Assembly (NCBI GenBank): GCA_005880165.1
Contig: VBJP01000011.1
Coordinates: 1-17,988, forward strand
Direction: 5' to 3'
DNA: 17,988 nt
From: Chloroflexota bacterium
GTDB taxonomy: Bacteria; Chloroflexota; Limnocylindria; QHBO01
Shown here in pieces: positions 1 to 6,312 of the stretch. Numbering within the stretch: position 1 is the first letter of the stretch; every line of letters begins with the position of its first letter. Position numbers and translations under genes: made by a program. The notes under the pieces were generated by a model, which saw only the letters and a program-made list of their open reading frames with translations, made no database searches and was not told where the DNA came from.

Positions 1-362
1 CGGTGCTGGGCCGTTACCCGGATCGATTTCGCCAGCGCATCCTGACGACTTCCGAGGACCGCTATTGCCGCGGGCGGCCGGAGCGGATCGCGGGCCGCTG
101 GGCGGCCAAGGAGGCGGTGAGCAAGGTGCTGGGCCTGGGCGTGCGGGGCGTCGGCTGGCGTGAGATCGAGGTCCTTCCCAACCGGGCCGGGCAGCCCCAG
201 GTCCACCTGCACGGGCGCGCGTCGGCGCGAGCCCAGGCGCTCGGCCTGGGCGAGGTGACCGTCTCCATCTCTCACGAGCGGCGCATGGCGGTTGCCGTGG
301 GGATGGCGGAGCGCGAGGGAGCGGTGGATGCGGCGCCAGGCGGGGGAGCGCCATGGCGGTGA
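1..362 (+). CDS. acpS: Holo-[acyl-carrier-protein] synthase, 5' end cut by the window edge
   Basis: AcpS transfers the 4'-phosphopantetheine arm of coenzyme A onto a serine of apo-acyl carrier protein, activating cytosolic fatty-acid synthesis. The visible protein carries the family signature WAAKEAVSKVLGLG, whose Glu helps bind Mg2+, and the C-terminal strand VTVSISHE. The usual N-terminal start with the GIDIVEIxR-type segment and first metal-binding Asp is missing. A GTG at position 3 is in frame, but a start there would lack that segment, so the true start is probably about 20 codons upstream, outside the window. The stop overlaps the nnrD start by 10 bases. AcpS next to an NnrD/YjeF protein and alr is a familiar order in Gram-positive bacteria. 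Identification is firm; only the start is uncertain. Confidence 0.93.
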   Translation, partial: VLGRYPDRFRQRILTTSEDRYCRGRPERIAGRWAAKEAVSKVLGLGVRGVGWREIEVLPNRAGQPQVHLHGRASARAQALGLGEVTVSISHERRMAVAVGMAEREGAVDAAPGGGAPWR

Positions 363-1255
363 CCCGCATCGATAGCGCGTGGGTGCAGCGCCACATGCCC
401 CAACGCGGCGCCCGCGCGCACAAGGCCACGTTCGGGCGTGTGCTGGTGGTCGCCGGCTCGCTCGAGTACTCGGGCGCGGCCCTGCTCGCCGGGCTGGGCG
501 CGGCACGCATGGGAGCCGGTCTGGTCTGCGTGGCGACCCCCGAGTCGGTGGGCATGCGCCTTATGGGCGAGATCCCCGAGCTGACGATGGTGCTGCTCCA
601 GGAGGAGGCCGCCGGCCTGATTGGACCGATTGGCTGGCGTCGGCTCTCAGGCGAGGCGGTGAATTTCGACGCGACGGTGGTTGGGCCCGGCATCGGGCGC
701 CAGCCTTCCACGCTGCGACGGACGCGGCATCTCATCGACGAACTGCGCAAGCCCGCGGTGGTCGACGCGGACGGGCTGAACGCGCTGGCCGATGTCGTCG
801 GCTGGTGGCGGACCATCTCGACCCAGCTGGTCCTGACCCCGCACCCCGGGGAGTTCGCACGCCTGACGCGCGCCGGCGAGGTCGGCAAGCTGGCCGATGA
901 CGACGCCTACCGGGCTGACAAGGCCCGTGAGGCGGCGATCCTGTGGGGCCAGGTGGTCGTGCTCAAGGGCGCGCACAGCGTCATCGCCGATCCCGACGGC
1001 GAGGTGGCGGTTTCCGAGGTCGCCTCGCCGGCGCTCGCCACCGCGGGGAGCGGCGACGTCCTCTCCGGCGCGATCGGAGCGCTGCTGGCCGCGGGTTGTG
1101 AGCCGCGCGAGGCCGCCACGCTGGGAGTCGCGCTCCACGGCGCCGCGGGGCTCCTCGCCGAGCGGCGCATCGGCCGGTCGGGGACGATGGCCCGCGACGT
1201 CGCCAACCTGCTCCCCGAGGCGGCGGAGTCGTTTCGATCGGATCGCGAAAGGTGA
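353..1255 (+). CDS. nnrD: ADP-dependent (S)-NAD(P)H-hydrate dehydratase (YjeF C-terminal domain type)
   Basis: This cytosolic metabolite-repair enzyme of the ribokinase-like fold dehydrates damaged S-NAD(P)HX back to NAD(P)H using ADP (ATP in some homologues). The 300 residues show the family motifs in order: HKATFGRVLVVAGS near the N terminus, VVGPGIG, VVDADGLNAL, LTPHPGEF, VVLKGAHSVIADPDG and the anion-hole/catalytic ALATAGSGDVLSG, whose Asp is about residue 235. Many bacteria encode a fusion of about 500 residues with an N-terminal NnrE epimerase domain. That domain is absent, so this is a stand-alone dehydratase and R-to-S epimerisation would be spontaneous or encoded elsewhere. The ATG start overlaps acpS by 10 bases and the stop overlaps alr as GTGA, indicating an acpS-nnrD-alr operon. 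Confidence 0.95.
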   Translation: MAVTRIDSAWVQRHMPQRGARAHKATFGRVLVVAGSLEYSGAALLAGLGAARMGAGLVCVATPESVGMRLMGEIPELTMVLLQEEAAGLIGPIGWRRLSGEAVNFDATVVGPGIGRQPSTLRRTRHLIDELRKPAVVDADGLNALADVVGWWRTISTQLVLTPHPGEFARLTRAGEVGKLADDDAYRADKAREAAILWGQVVVLKGAHSVIADPDGEVAVSEVASPALATAGSGDVLSGAIGALLAAGCEPREAATLGVALHGAAGLLAERRIGRSGTMARDVANLLPEAAESFRSDRER

Positions 1256-2394
1256 GCGGAGAGGGTCCGGCCCGCAGCCCGCATCGGGCGTGGATCGAGA
1301 TCGACCACGCCGCGGTCTCCCACAACCTGGCGGTGATCCGCGAGCTGGCGGGCGCCGGCAAGCAGGTGATCGCCGTCGTGAAGGCCAATGCCTACGGTCA
1401 CGGGGACGTCGAGGTCTCGCGGACCCTGCTCGCCGCCGGCGCGGAGCGGCTGGGCGTCGCCACGCTGGGTGAGGGGCTGAGGCTGCGCGCCGCGGGCATC
1501 ACCGCCCCGATCCTGGTGCTGTGGGGCCTGGGCGAGCCCGAGGCCGAGCCGGCCATCGCCTCGGACCTCGAGCCCATCGTCTACTCCGCCGACACCGTCG
1601 CCATGCTCGAGCAGGCAGCCGCCAGGCTGGGCCGGCGCGCATCGGTCCAGCTCAAGGTCGATAGCGGGATGGGGCGCCAGGGAGCCGAGCCGGAGCTGGC
1701 GATCAACCTGGCCGTGGCCATCGCGCGCAGCCGTCACCTGCAGCTGGCGGGCACCTTCAGCCACCTGGCGGTCCCGGGTGAGGACGACTCCCATACCGAT
1801 GTGCAGCTCCTGCGCCTGGCCCAGGTGCTGGATGCCATGCGCTCCGCCGGCGTGGATCCGGGCCTGGTGCACGTCTCCGCCTCCGGGGGAATCGTGGCCG
1901 GAGTGGGGAGCTTCGCCGATGCCGTGCGTCCCGGCCTGATGCTGTACGGGCTCAAGCCGCAGTGGGCGCTCGACCGCGAGATCGACCTGCGTCCGGCGCT
2001 ATCGGTGCGCGCGCTGCCGCTGCGGATCTTCAACCTGCCCGCGGGCGAGGGGATCGGGTATGGGCTGCGCTTCCGGACTCGTGGAGGGACGCGCATTGCG
2101 ACGCTGGGGATCGGCTACGGTGACGGCTGGCCGCGCATCCACGCCAACAACGGCCATGCGCTCGTGCGCGGGCAGCGGGTCCCGATCGTCGGGGCCATCA
2201 GCATGGACGGATTGACCATCGATATCGGGGAGGTCGATGGAGTAACCTACGGCGACGAATTCGCCCTGATTGGCAGCCAGGGAGAGGCGCGCATCAGCGC
2301 CGACGAGGTTGCCGACGAACGGCGGACCATCAACTACGAGGTGACGACCGCTCTTCGGGAGCGGCTCCCGCGGATCCATTTGCGGGACGGCTGA
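1252..2394 (+). CDS. alr: Alanine racemase
   Basis: This PLP-dependent fold-III enzyme interconverts L- and D-alanine in the cytoplasm, supplying D-alanine for peptidoglycan. The 380 residues match the usual length. The PLP lysine lies in VVKANAYGHG (Lys44). The C-terminal beta-domain carries GIGYGLRF, which I take to hold the catalytic Tyr, then ATLGIGYGDGWPR and ISMDGLTIDI, all standard Alr signatures. The only plausible start is GTG 1252, which overlaps the nnrD stop as GTGA. It lacks a convincing Shine-Dalgarno, so translation probably depends on coupling. The next gene begins after a 30-base gap. In several Actinobacteria alr directly precedes tsaE; here about 6.9 kb of other genes intervene. 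Confidence 0.97.
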   Translation: MSGEGPARSPHRAWIEIDHAAVSHNLAVIRELAGAGKQVIAVVKANAYGHGDVEVSRTLLAAGAERLGVATLGEGLRLRAAGITAPILVLWGLGEPEAEPAIASDLEPIVYSADTVAMLEQAAARLGRRASVQLKVDSGMGRQGAEPELAINLAVAIARSRHLQLAGTFSHLAVPGEDDSHTDVQLLRLAQVLDAMRSAGVDPGLVHVSASGGIVAGVGSFADAVRPGLMLYGLKPQWALDREIDLRPALSVRALPLRIFNLPAGEGIGYGLRFRTRGGTRIATLGIGYGDGWPRIHANNGHALVRGQRVPIVGAISMDGLTIDIGEVDGVTYGDEFALIGSQGEARISADEVADERRTINYEVTTALRERLPRIHLRDG

Positions 2395-2424
2395 GCGAGT
2401 GGAGGCGCGACACAGCGAGGCGCC

Positions 2425-2979
2425 ATGACACTGCCCATCGACATCGAGATCTGGCAGGGGGAGATCGCCGAGCTTGAGGTTGACGCCGTCATCATTCCGG
2501 CCAACGAGAGCCTGTTCATGACGGCGCCCGTCGCGGCGGCGGTCAAGCGACATGCGGGAGACGGGGTCGAAACCGAGGCGGTCGCCCAGGGACCGGTGCA
2601 GGCCGGCAGCGCGGTGGTGACCGGCGGGGGCCGGCTGGCGGCGCCGTACGTCATCCATGCGGTTGGCGTGGGCCACGACCTGCAGCACGATGCGGCGCGG
2701 CTGCGCAGGGCCGTGGATGCGGCCCTGGATGCGGTCGACCACCTCTCGCTGCGGCGGATCGCGGTGGGACCGATTGGCGTGGAGCGCGGTGTGTTCACTT
2801 CCTCCGAGGCGGCCGAGATCCTGCTCGAGCGGATCATCGATCGCGCGGAGGGCGGCAGCGGCACGCCCGAATCGGTGGTCGTGGCCGTGACCCGCAGCGA
2901 GGAGCTGGCCGAGTACCAGGCCGCCCTCGAAGGCCTCGTCACGCGTGCGGCCGCGCTGCCGCTCGACGAGAGCGCATGA
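2425..2979 (+). CDS. Divergent macro-domain protein
   Basis: The 184 residues follow the macro (ADP-ribose-binding) fold: WQGEIAELEVDAVIIPANES (residues 10-29, like the canonical QGDIT...VDAIVNAANES), then GSAVVTGGGRLAAPYVIHAV, then GPIGVERGVFTSSEAAEILL (about 112-131) where macro domains carry the second ligand loop. Macro domains bind or hydrolyse ADP-ribose adducts in the cytoplasm. The glycine-rich first loop is replaced by FMTAPVAAAVK, and the second loop lacks the usual GTGVGG-like run. Ligand preference or catalysis may therefore be altered or lost. GAGG at 2415-2418 is a reasonable ribosome site. The stop overlaps the next gene as ATGA. Fold assignment is fairly sure; substrate is not. 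Confidence 0.8.
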   Translation: MTLPIDIEIWQGEIAELEVDAVIIPANESLFMTAPVAAAVKRHAGDGVETEAVAQGPVQAGSAVVTGGGRLAAPYVIHAVGVGHDLQHDAARLRRAVDAALDAVDHLSLRRIAVGPIGVERGVFTSSEAAEILLERIIDRAEGGSGTPESVVVAVTRSEELAEYQAALEGLVTRAAALPLDESA

Positions 2980-3218
2980 GGGCTGCCCCCGAATCGCTCG
3001 CCGAAGCTCTGCGAAGGCGCGGCCTGGCGGCGCCTGCGCGGCTCCTCCTCGACGCCCATCGCCCATTGCGTCCGCTCATGGCGGAGATGGGCGTCTTCTT
3101 CTCACCGGTCCTGCGCCCGCTGCTCGGCCGCCGGTACCGGGCCGTCCAGGACCTCCTCGAGCACGACACGACGTACGACCAGCTGATCGAATCGCTGGAC
3201 GATGCCGAACATCGGTGA
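2976..3218 (+). CDS. Small helical protein of unknown function
   Basis: This 80-residue ORF sits between two recognisable genes in the same direction. It overlaps the macro gene by 4 bases (ATGA) and the DUF6754-like gene by 17. I do not recognise the family with confidence. The sequence looks all-helical: a basic N-terminal half (SLAEALRRRGLAAPARLLL), a hydrophobic centre with MAEMGVFFSPVLRPLLG that could lie on or dip into a membrane, and an acidic C-terminal tail. The centre is too short and too interrupted for a clear transmembrane helix. Filling the space between neighbours with coupled overlaps argues that it is a real gene. It may be a small accessory subunit of the membrane cluster that follows, but that is inferred only from position. 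Confidence 0.6.
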   Translation: MRAAPESLAEALRRRGLAAPARLLLDAHRPLRPLMAEMGVFFSPVLRPLLGRRYRAVQDLLEHDTTYDQLIESLDDAEHR

Positions 3219-4077
3219 CCTTGCCGCCCACCTGATCGGCCTTGTGGGGGACCTCATCAGCTCGTCGTCCGCGCGGCTGGGGCCCGCGGCGATCGGGATG
3301 ATGCTGCTCGTCCTCTTCGTCCTGCTGGCGCTGCTGGCACGACCGGTGACGCGCTGGACGACGCGTGACCTTGGCCGCCTGGCCGCGCTCCCGCGTTCGC
3401 TGGCGATCGCCGCCGAGGCGGGCGCTGGCGCCGCCGTCTCGCTGGGGACCGCCGGCGTCGGCCGATCGGTCAACGCCCTGAGCCGTCTCCAGACGCTCGC
3501 CGCGCTGCCGCTGCTGGACCACGTTGCGCATCTCGCCGCTCGGTCGGGTGTGCCGCTGGAGGTGACCACCAATGACCCCGTGACCGCGTACCTCGCCGAC
3601 GCGCTCGTCGCCGCAGCCCACGTCCGGACAGAGACGAGCGAGCGTGCGGCCCGCTCGCACGTGACCTACGTGGGCGAGGGCCGGGCCACCGAGGCGGCGC
3701 GGGCCCTCGCCGGCGGTGGACGGGCCGGCCGCGTCACGACCGGCCCGTCAGCGACCCACGCCACCTCGCACGTGCTCGGCTCGATTGGTGAGGAGGGACT
3801 CCTCCTGATGCTCGGATCGGCCACGGGCCAGGCATCCACCACCTTCGGCAGCGCCGATGTCTCGCAGGCGCCATCGGTCCTTCTGCTCGGAGACGGGACG
3901 CTGGTGGGCCCTGAGCTCTTCGAGGCAGCCTCCGACCTGCGACCCGGAGAAGCCCGGGCAGCGGTGCTGGCGGCCAACCGGCTCATTTGGCTGGCCGTGC
4001 TGGTGCTCGTGGTCGGCTCGATCCTGCAGCTCCTGGGCTGGGCGAATATCGCGGGCTTCCTGGTCGGGCGCGCCTGA
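3202..4077 (+). CDS. DUF6754-like membrane protein
   Basis: The 291 residues have a hydrophobic helix at about 28-46, a soluble region at about 47-258 and a second helix at about 262-283. Basic residues right after the first helix (RPVTRWTTRDLGR) suggest the large domain is cytoplasmic. The order of segments resembles what I recall of DUF6754 proteins: IAAEAGAGAAVSLG, then TLAALPLLDHVAHLAARSGV, NDPVTAYLADALVAAAH, GEEGLLLMLGSATGQA and GDGTLVGPELFEAASDL, where family members have a GEELFAASAYL-like end. That match is from memory. No enzymatic motif is evident. The start at 3202 overlaps the small upstream gene by 17 bases, and the next gene starts 3 bases after the stop. It probably heads the tightly packed set ending at 9220. 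Function unknown. Confidence 0.75.
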   Translation: MPNIGDLAAHLIGLVGDLISSSSARLGPAAIGMMLLVLFVLLALLARPVTRWTTRDLGRLAALPRSLAIAAEAGAGAAVSLGTAGVGRSVNALSRLQTLAALPLLDHVAHLAARSGVPLEVTTNDPVTAYLADALVAAAHVRTETSERAARSHVTYVGEGRATEAARALAGGGRAGRVTTGPSATHATSHVLGSIGEEGLLLMLGSATGQASTTFGSADVSQAPSVLLLGDGTLVGPELFEAASDLRPGEARAAVLAANRLIWLAVLVLVVGSILQLLGWANIAGFLVGRA

Positions 4078-4080
4078 GGT

Positions 4081-4695
4081 ATGCGACGGTCGATCGCCGC
4101 GGCGCTCACGGCCCTCGCGGGACTCGTGGTGCTGGTCGACCTGGCGATTGCCAACCCGGCACTGGGTGGGTTGGCGGGATGGCTCAACCGGTTGCTGGTG
4201 CTGCTGGCCGCAGGCGCGGGCGTCGCGGGCGCGCTGATGCTCGTGGTGCGTCACGTGGGACGCCTGGCGCGGCGTGAGGACCAGCTGGGATCCGTCGCCG
4301 TGTTGATCGGCCTGGGCCTGGTGCTTCTCCCGGGTCTGGCGCCGGGCTCGACCGGGGCCGATGGACCAGCGGTGCGCTGGGTGGTGGCCGCCCTGCTCGC
4401 GCCGCTGGTGGCCGCGGTGCTGGCCCTGCTCTTCCCACTGCTGCTGGTGGCGGCTTCGCGGGGATTGCGCCTGCGCGCCCGGGAGACGGCCGTCATGCTG
4501 GCAGCGGCGGCCGCCGTGCTGATCCTGCTTTTGCCGGTCGGCGGCCAGGCGGGCGCCTGGCTGGCGAGCGCCGCGGCCTGGGTTCGGGACGTGCCGATCG
4601 CGGCGGTGTTTCGTGGACTCCTGATCGGTGTCGCGGCGACCGGGGCCCTGACCGCCGCGCGGATCCTGCTCGGCTCGGACGCCTCGCATGACTGA
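4081..4695 (+). CDS. Polytopic membrane protein, about six helices
   Basis: The 204 residues are almost entirely hydrophobic, with likely membrane helices near 5-26, 37-59, 73-90, 102-128, 136-153 and 173-195. Short basic loops (RHVGRLARRED, SRGLRLRARE) probably face the cytoplasm. I see no transporter signature, conserved buried charges or enzymatic motif, and I cannot name a family. The ATG follows the preceding stop by 3 bases, and the stop overlaps the next start by 8 bases, so it is almost certainly co-translated with its neighbours. Position suggests it is a structural or channel-like subunit of the same membrane assembly. This is inferred from gene context only. Confidence 0.8.
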   Translation: MRRSIAAALTALAGLVVLVDLAIANPALGGLAGWLNRLLVLLAAGAGVAGALMLVVRHVGRLARREDQLGSVAVLIGLGLVLLPGLAPGSTGADGPAVRWVVAALLAPLVAAVLALLFPLLLVAASRGLRLRARETAVMLAAAAAVLILLLPVGGQAGAWLASAAAWVRDVPIAAVFRGLLIGVAATGALTAARILLGSDASHD

Positions 4696-5674
4696 GTCTC
4701 CGGATGAGGGCGGTCGGCGCGAGCCGCCCGAGCCAGCCGAGGCGCCTCAGCCGCCCGAGGAGCTCGAGCCTGCCGGAGCCGATGTGGAGTCCGGGGCCGA
4801 TCAGGTGCAGCAGCAGTCGGGGCGACGCACCAGGTGGTCGTCCGGTGTCCGAGCCGGCATCCCGACCCTCGCGCTCCTGGTCCTGCTGGCCATCGCCTCG
4901 TTCGTTCCGGGGATCGGCTTCGCCGCGGGCGGCGCGACGGAAGCTGCTGGTCGCGACCTGGAGGCCGCCATCGGAGGTCTCCAGACTGGCGCACCCGTGC
5001 TGGTGGACATCGACGGGGACCTGGGAACCTATCCCGAGATCCGCTATGCGACCCGCGCGGCGCTCGCCGACCTGATGCTGCGGGGCGCGAACGTCGCCGT
5101 CGTCAGCTTCAGCGGCGAGGGCCGGGCCATCGCCGTGGCCGAGATCGCCCGCCTGCGCGGCCTTGGCGTTGGCCCCGATCGTGTCCTGGACCTGGGCTTT
5201 CGGAGTGGTGGTGAGCCGGCGCTCGTTCAGCTCGCATCGGAGGGCATCGGTCCGGACGCCAGTGGGTCATTCGCCGACGACGTGCGCAAGGACGGTCTGG
5301 CGTCGTTTCGCCTGGCGCTGGTGATCGGCGGCGCGGAGATCGGGCCCCGCAGCTGGGTCGAGCAGATCCAGCCCCGCGTCCCGAAACTGCCGATCGCGGC
5401 CATCACGCCGAGCTTCCTGCTCCCCGAAGTCCTGCCATACCGCGGCTCGGGGCAGCTCGTCGCGCTGGTCGGCACGCTGCCGGCGGGGCTCGCCTACGGG
5501 CAGCAGGTTGCGGCACGAGGCGCGGATTTCGGTCCGGGGCGCTTCGCGGAACGCAGCCCGAGCGGCGCGGCCATCGTCTTCGGCATGCTGGTGGCGATCG
5601 CCGTGCTGCTCGCTTCGAGCGGCGGCAGCCTCGCCGGATGGGCTCGCGCCGCCTGGAAGCGAGGGCGCTCGTGA
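4688..5674 (+). CDS. Two-helix membrane protein with extracytoplasmic alpha/beta domain
   Basis: The 328 residues start with a Pro/Glu-rich, probably disordered tail (1-45), then a basic patch (GRRTRW) and a membrane helix at about 57-80. A soluble domain spans about 85-290, followed by a second helix at about 294-312 and a basic end (WKRGRS). The positive-inside rule puts both termini in the cytoplasm and the domain outside. The domain alternates strands and helices (GAPVLVDIDGDLG; LMLRGANVAVVSFSG; VLDLGFRSGGEPALVQLA; FRLALVIGGAEIG), a Rossmann-like pattern. Motifs such as DLGFRSGGEPAL and YRGSGQLVALVG resemble proteins I recall beside DUF6754 genes in Chloroflexota. No catalytic site is evident. 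It overlaps both neighbours, by 8 and 4 bases. Function unknown. Confidence 0.8.
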   Translation: MTESPDEGGRREPPEPAEAPQPPEELEPAGADVESGADQVQQQSGRRTRWSSGVRAGIPTLALLVLLAIASFVPGIGFAAGGATEAAGRDLEAAIGGLQTGAPVLVDIDGDLGTYPEIRYATRAALADLMLRGANVAVVSFSGEGRAIAVAEIARLRGLGVGPDRVLDLGFRSGGEPALVQLASEGIGPDASGSFADDVRKDGLASFRLALVIGGAEIGPRSWVEQIQPRVPKLPIAAITPSFLLPEVLPYRGSGQLVALVGTLPAGLAYGQQVAARGADFGPGRFAERSPSGAAIVFGMLVAIAVLLASSGGSLAGWARAAWKRGRS

Positions 5675-6312
5675 GCGGGTTCTTCGAGGCCGGGGGCGCC
5701 GGGACCGTGGCGACCTGGCTGGCGGTGCTCGTCACGCTGGGCGTGTGGTCGTACCTGATAGGGGAGCGGCGTCTGCTGCGGATCTCCCAGCTTCTGCTGG
5801 CGGGCCTGGCGACCGGCTACCTGTCGCTGATCGCGATCCGCGAGGTGCTCATCCCGCAGCTCATCAAGCCGCTCGCGGCCTCATCGGCGCATCTCGAGCT
5901 TGTCCTCGACCTGCTGCTGGTGGCCGTGTTGGTCGCCGGTCGCTGGCTGCCCCGTCGGGTGGTCGCTGTGCCGGCGGCGATCCTGGTGGGCGGGACAGTC
6001 GGCTACGCGCTGGGCGGCGCGGTGACCGGCACGCTCCTGCCCCAGCTGGCCGCGGGCATGGCCCCGCGGGCGGCTGGACCGGGTGATGCCCTGGCTGGTG
6101 CCATCGGCGTGGCCATCACGGTCCCGGTCCTGCTCTCGTTCCTGCATGGCGTGCCACGTGGGCGGCTCCTGACCGGCGCGGCCACCACCGGACGCTGGCT
6201 GATGCTTGGCGGGCTGGGCGCCTGGTTCGGATTCCTGCTGCTGAGCCGACTGGCGCTGCTGGTCGACCGCATCGGCTTCCTGCTCGGCGACTGGCTAGGC
6301 GTGCTGCGATGA
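5671..6312 (+). CDS. Polytopic membrane protein, about six helices
   Basis: The 213 residues have likely helices near 11-31, 37-60, 76-92, 95-118, 140-160 and 176-198. I chose GTG 5671 because it overlaps the upstream stop as GTGA and follows GAGG at 5661-5664 with 6-base spacing. An in-frame ATG at 5638 would add 11 residues, overlap the upstream gene by 37 bases and lacks a ribosome site. The segment WLAVLVTLGVWSYLIGERRL followed by a second helix and IREVLIPQLIKPL, and later GGAVTGTLLPQ, resembles membrane proteins I recall next to DUF6754 proteins; this is unverified. The stop overlaps the ATPase start as ATGA, so the protein is probably made in step with it. Function unknown. Confidence 0.8.
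   Translation: MSGFFEAGGAGTVATWLAVLVTLGVWSYLIGERRLLRISQLLLAGLATGYLSLIAIREVLIPQLIKPLAASSAHLELVLDLLLVAVLVAGRWLPRRVVAVPAAILVGGTVGYALGGAVTGTLLPQLAAGMAPRAAGPGDALAGAIGVAITVPVLLSFLHGVPRGRLLTGAATTGRWLMLGGLGAWFGFLLLSRLALLVDRIGFLLGDWLGVLR

Noticed and set aside
3748..4689. Minus-strand ORF of 313 codons opposite the membrane genes
   Set aside because: Its Gln/Arg/His-rich composition is the complement of hydrophobic codons. The plus-strand proteins have coherent membrane helices and coupled junctions.
5638..5670. Upstream ATG start for the second polytopic membrane protein
   Set aside because: It would overlap the previous gene by 37 bases without a ribosome site; GTG 5671 has GAGG at 6-base spacing and a GTGA junction.
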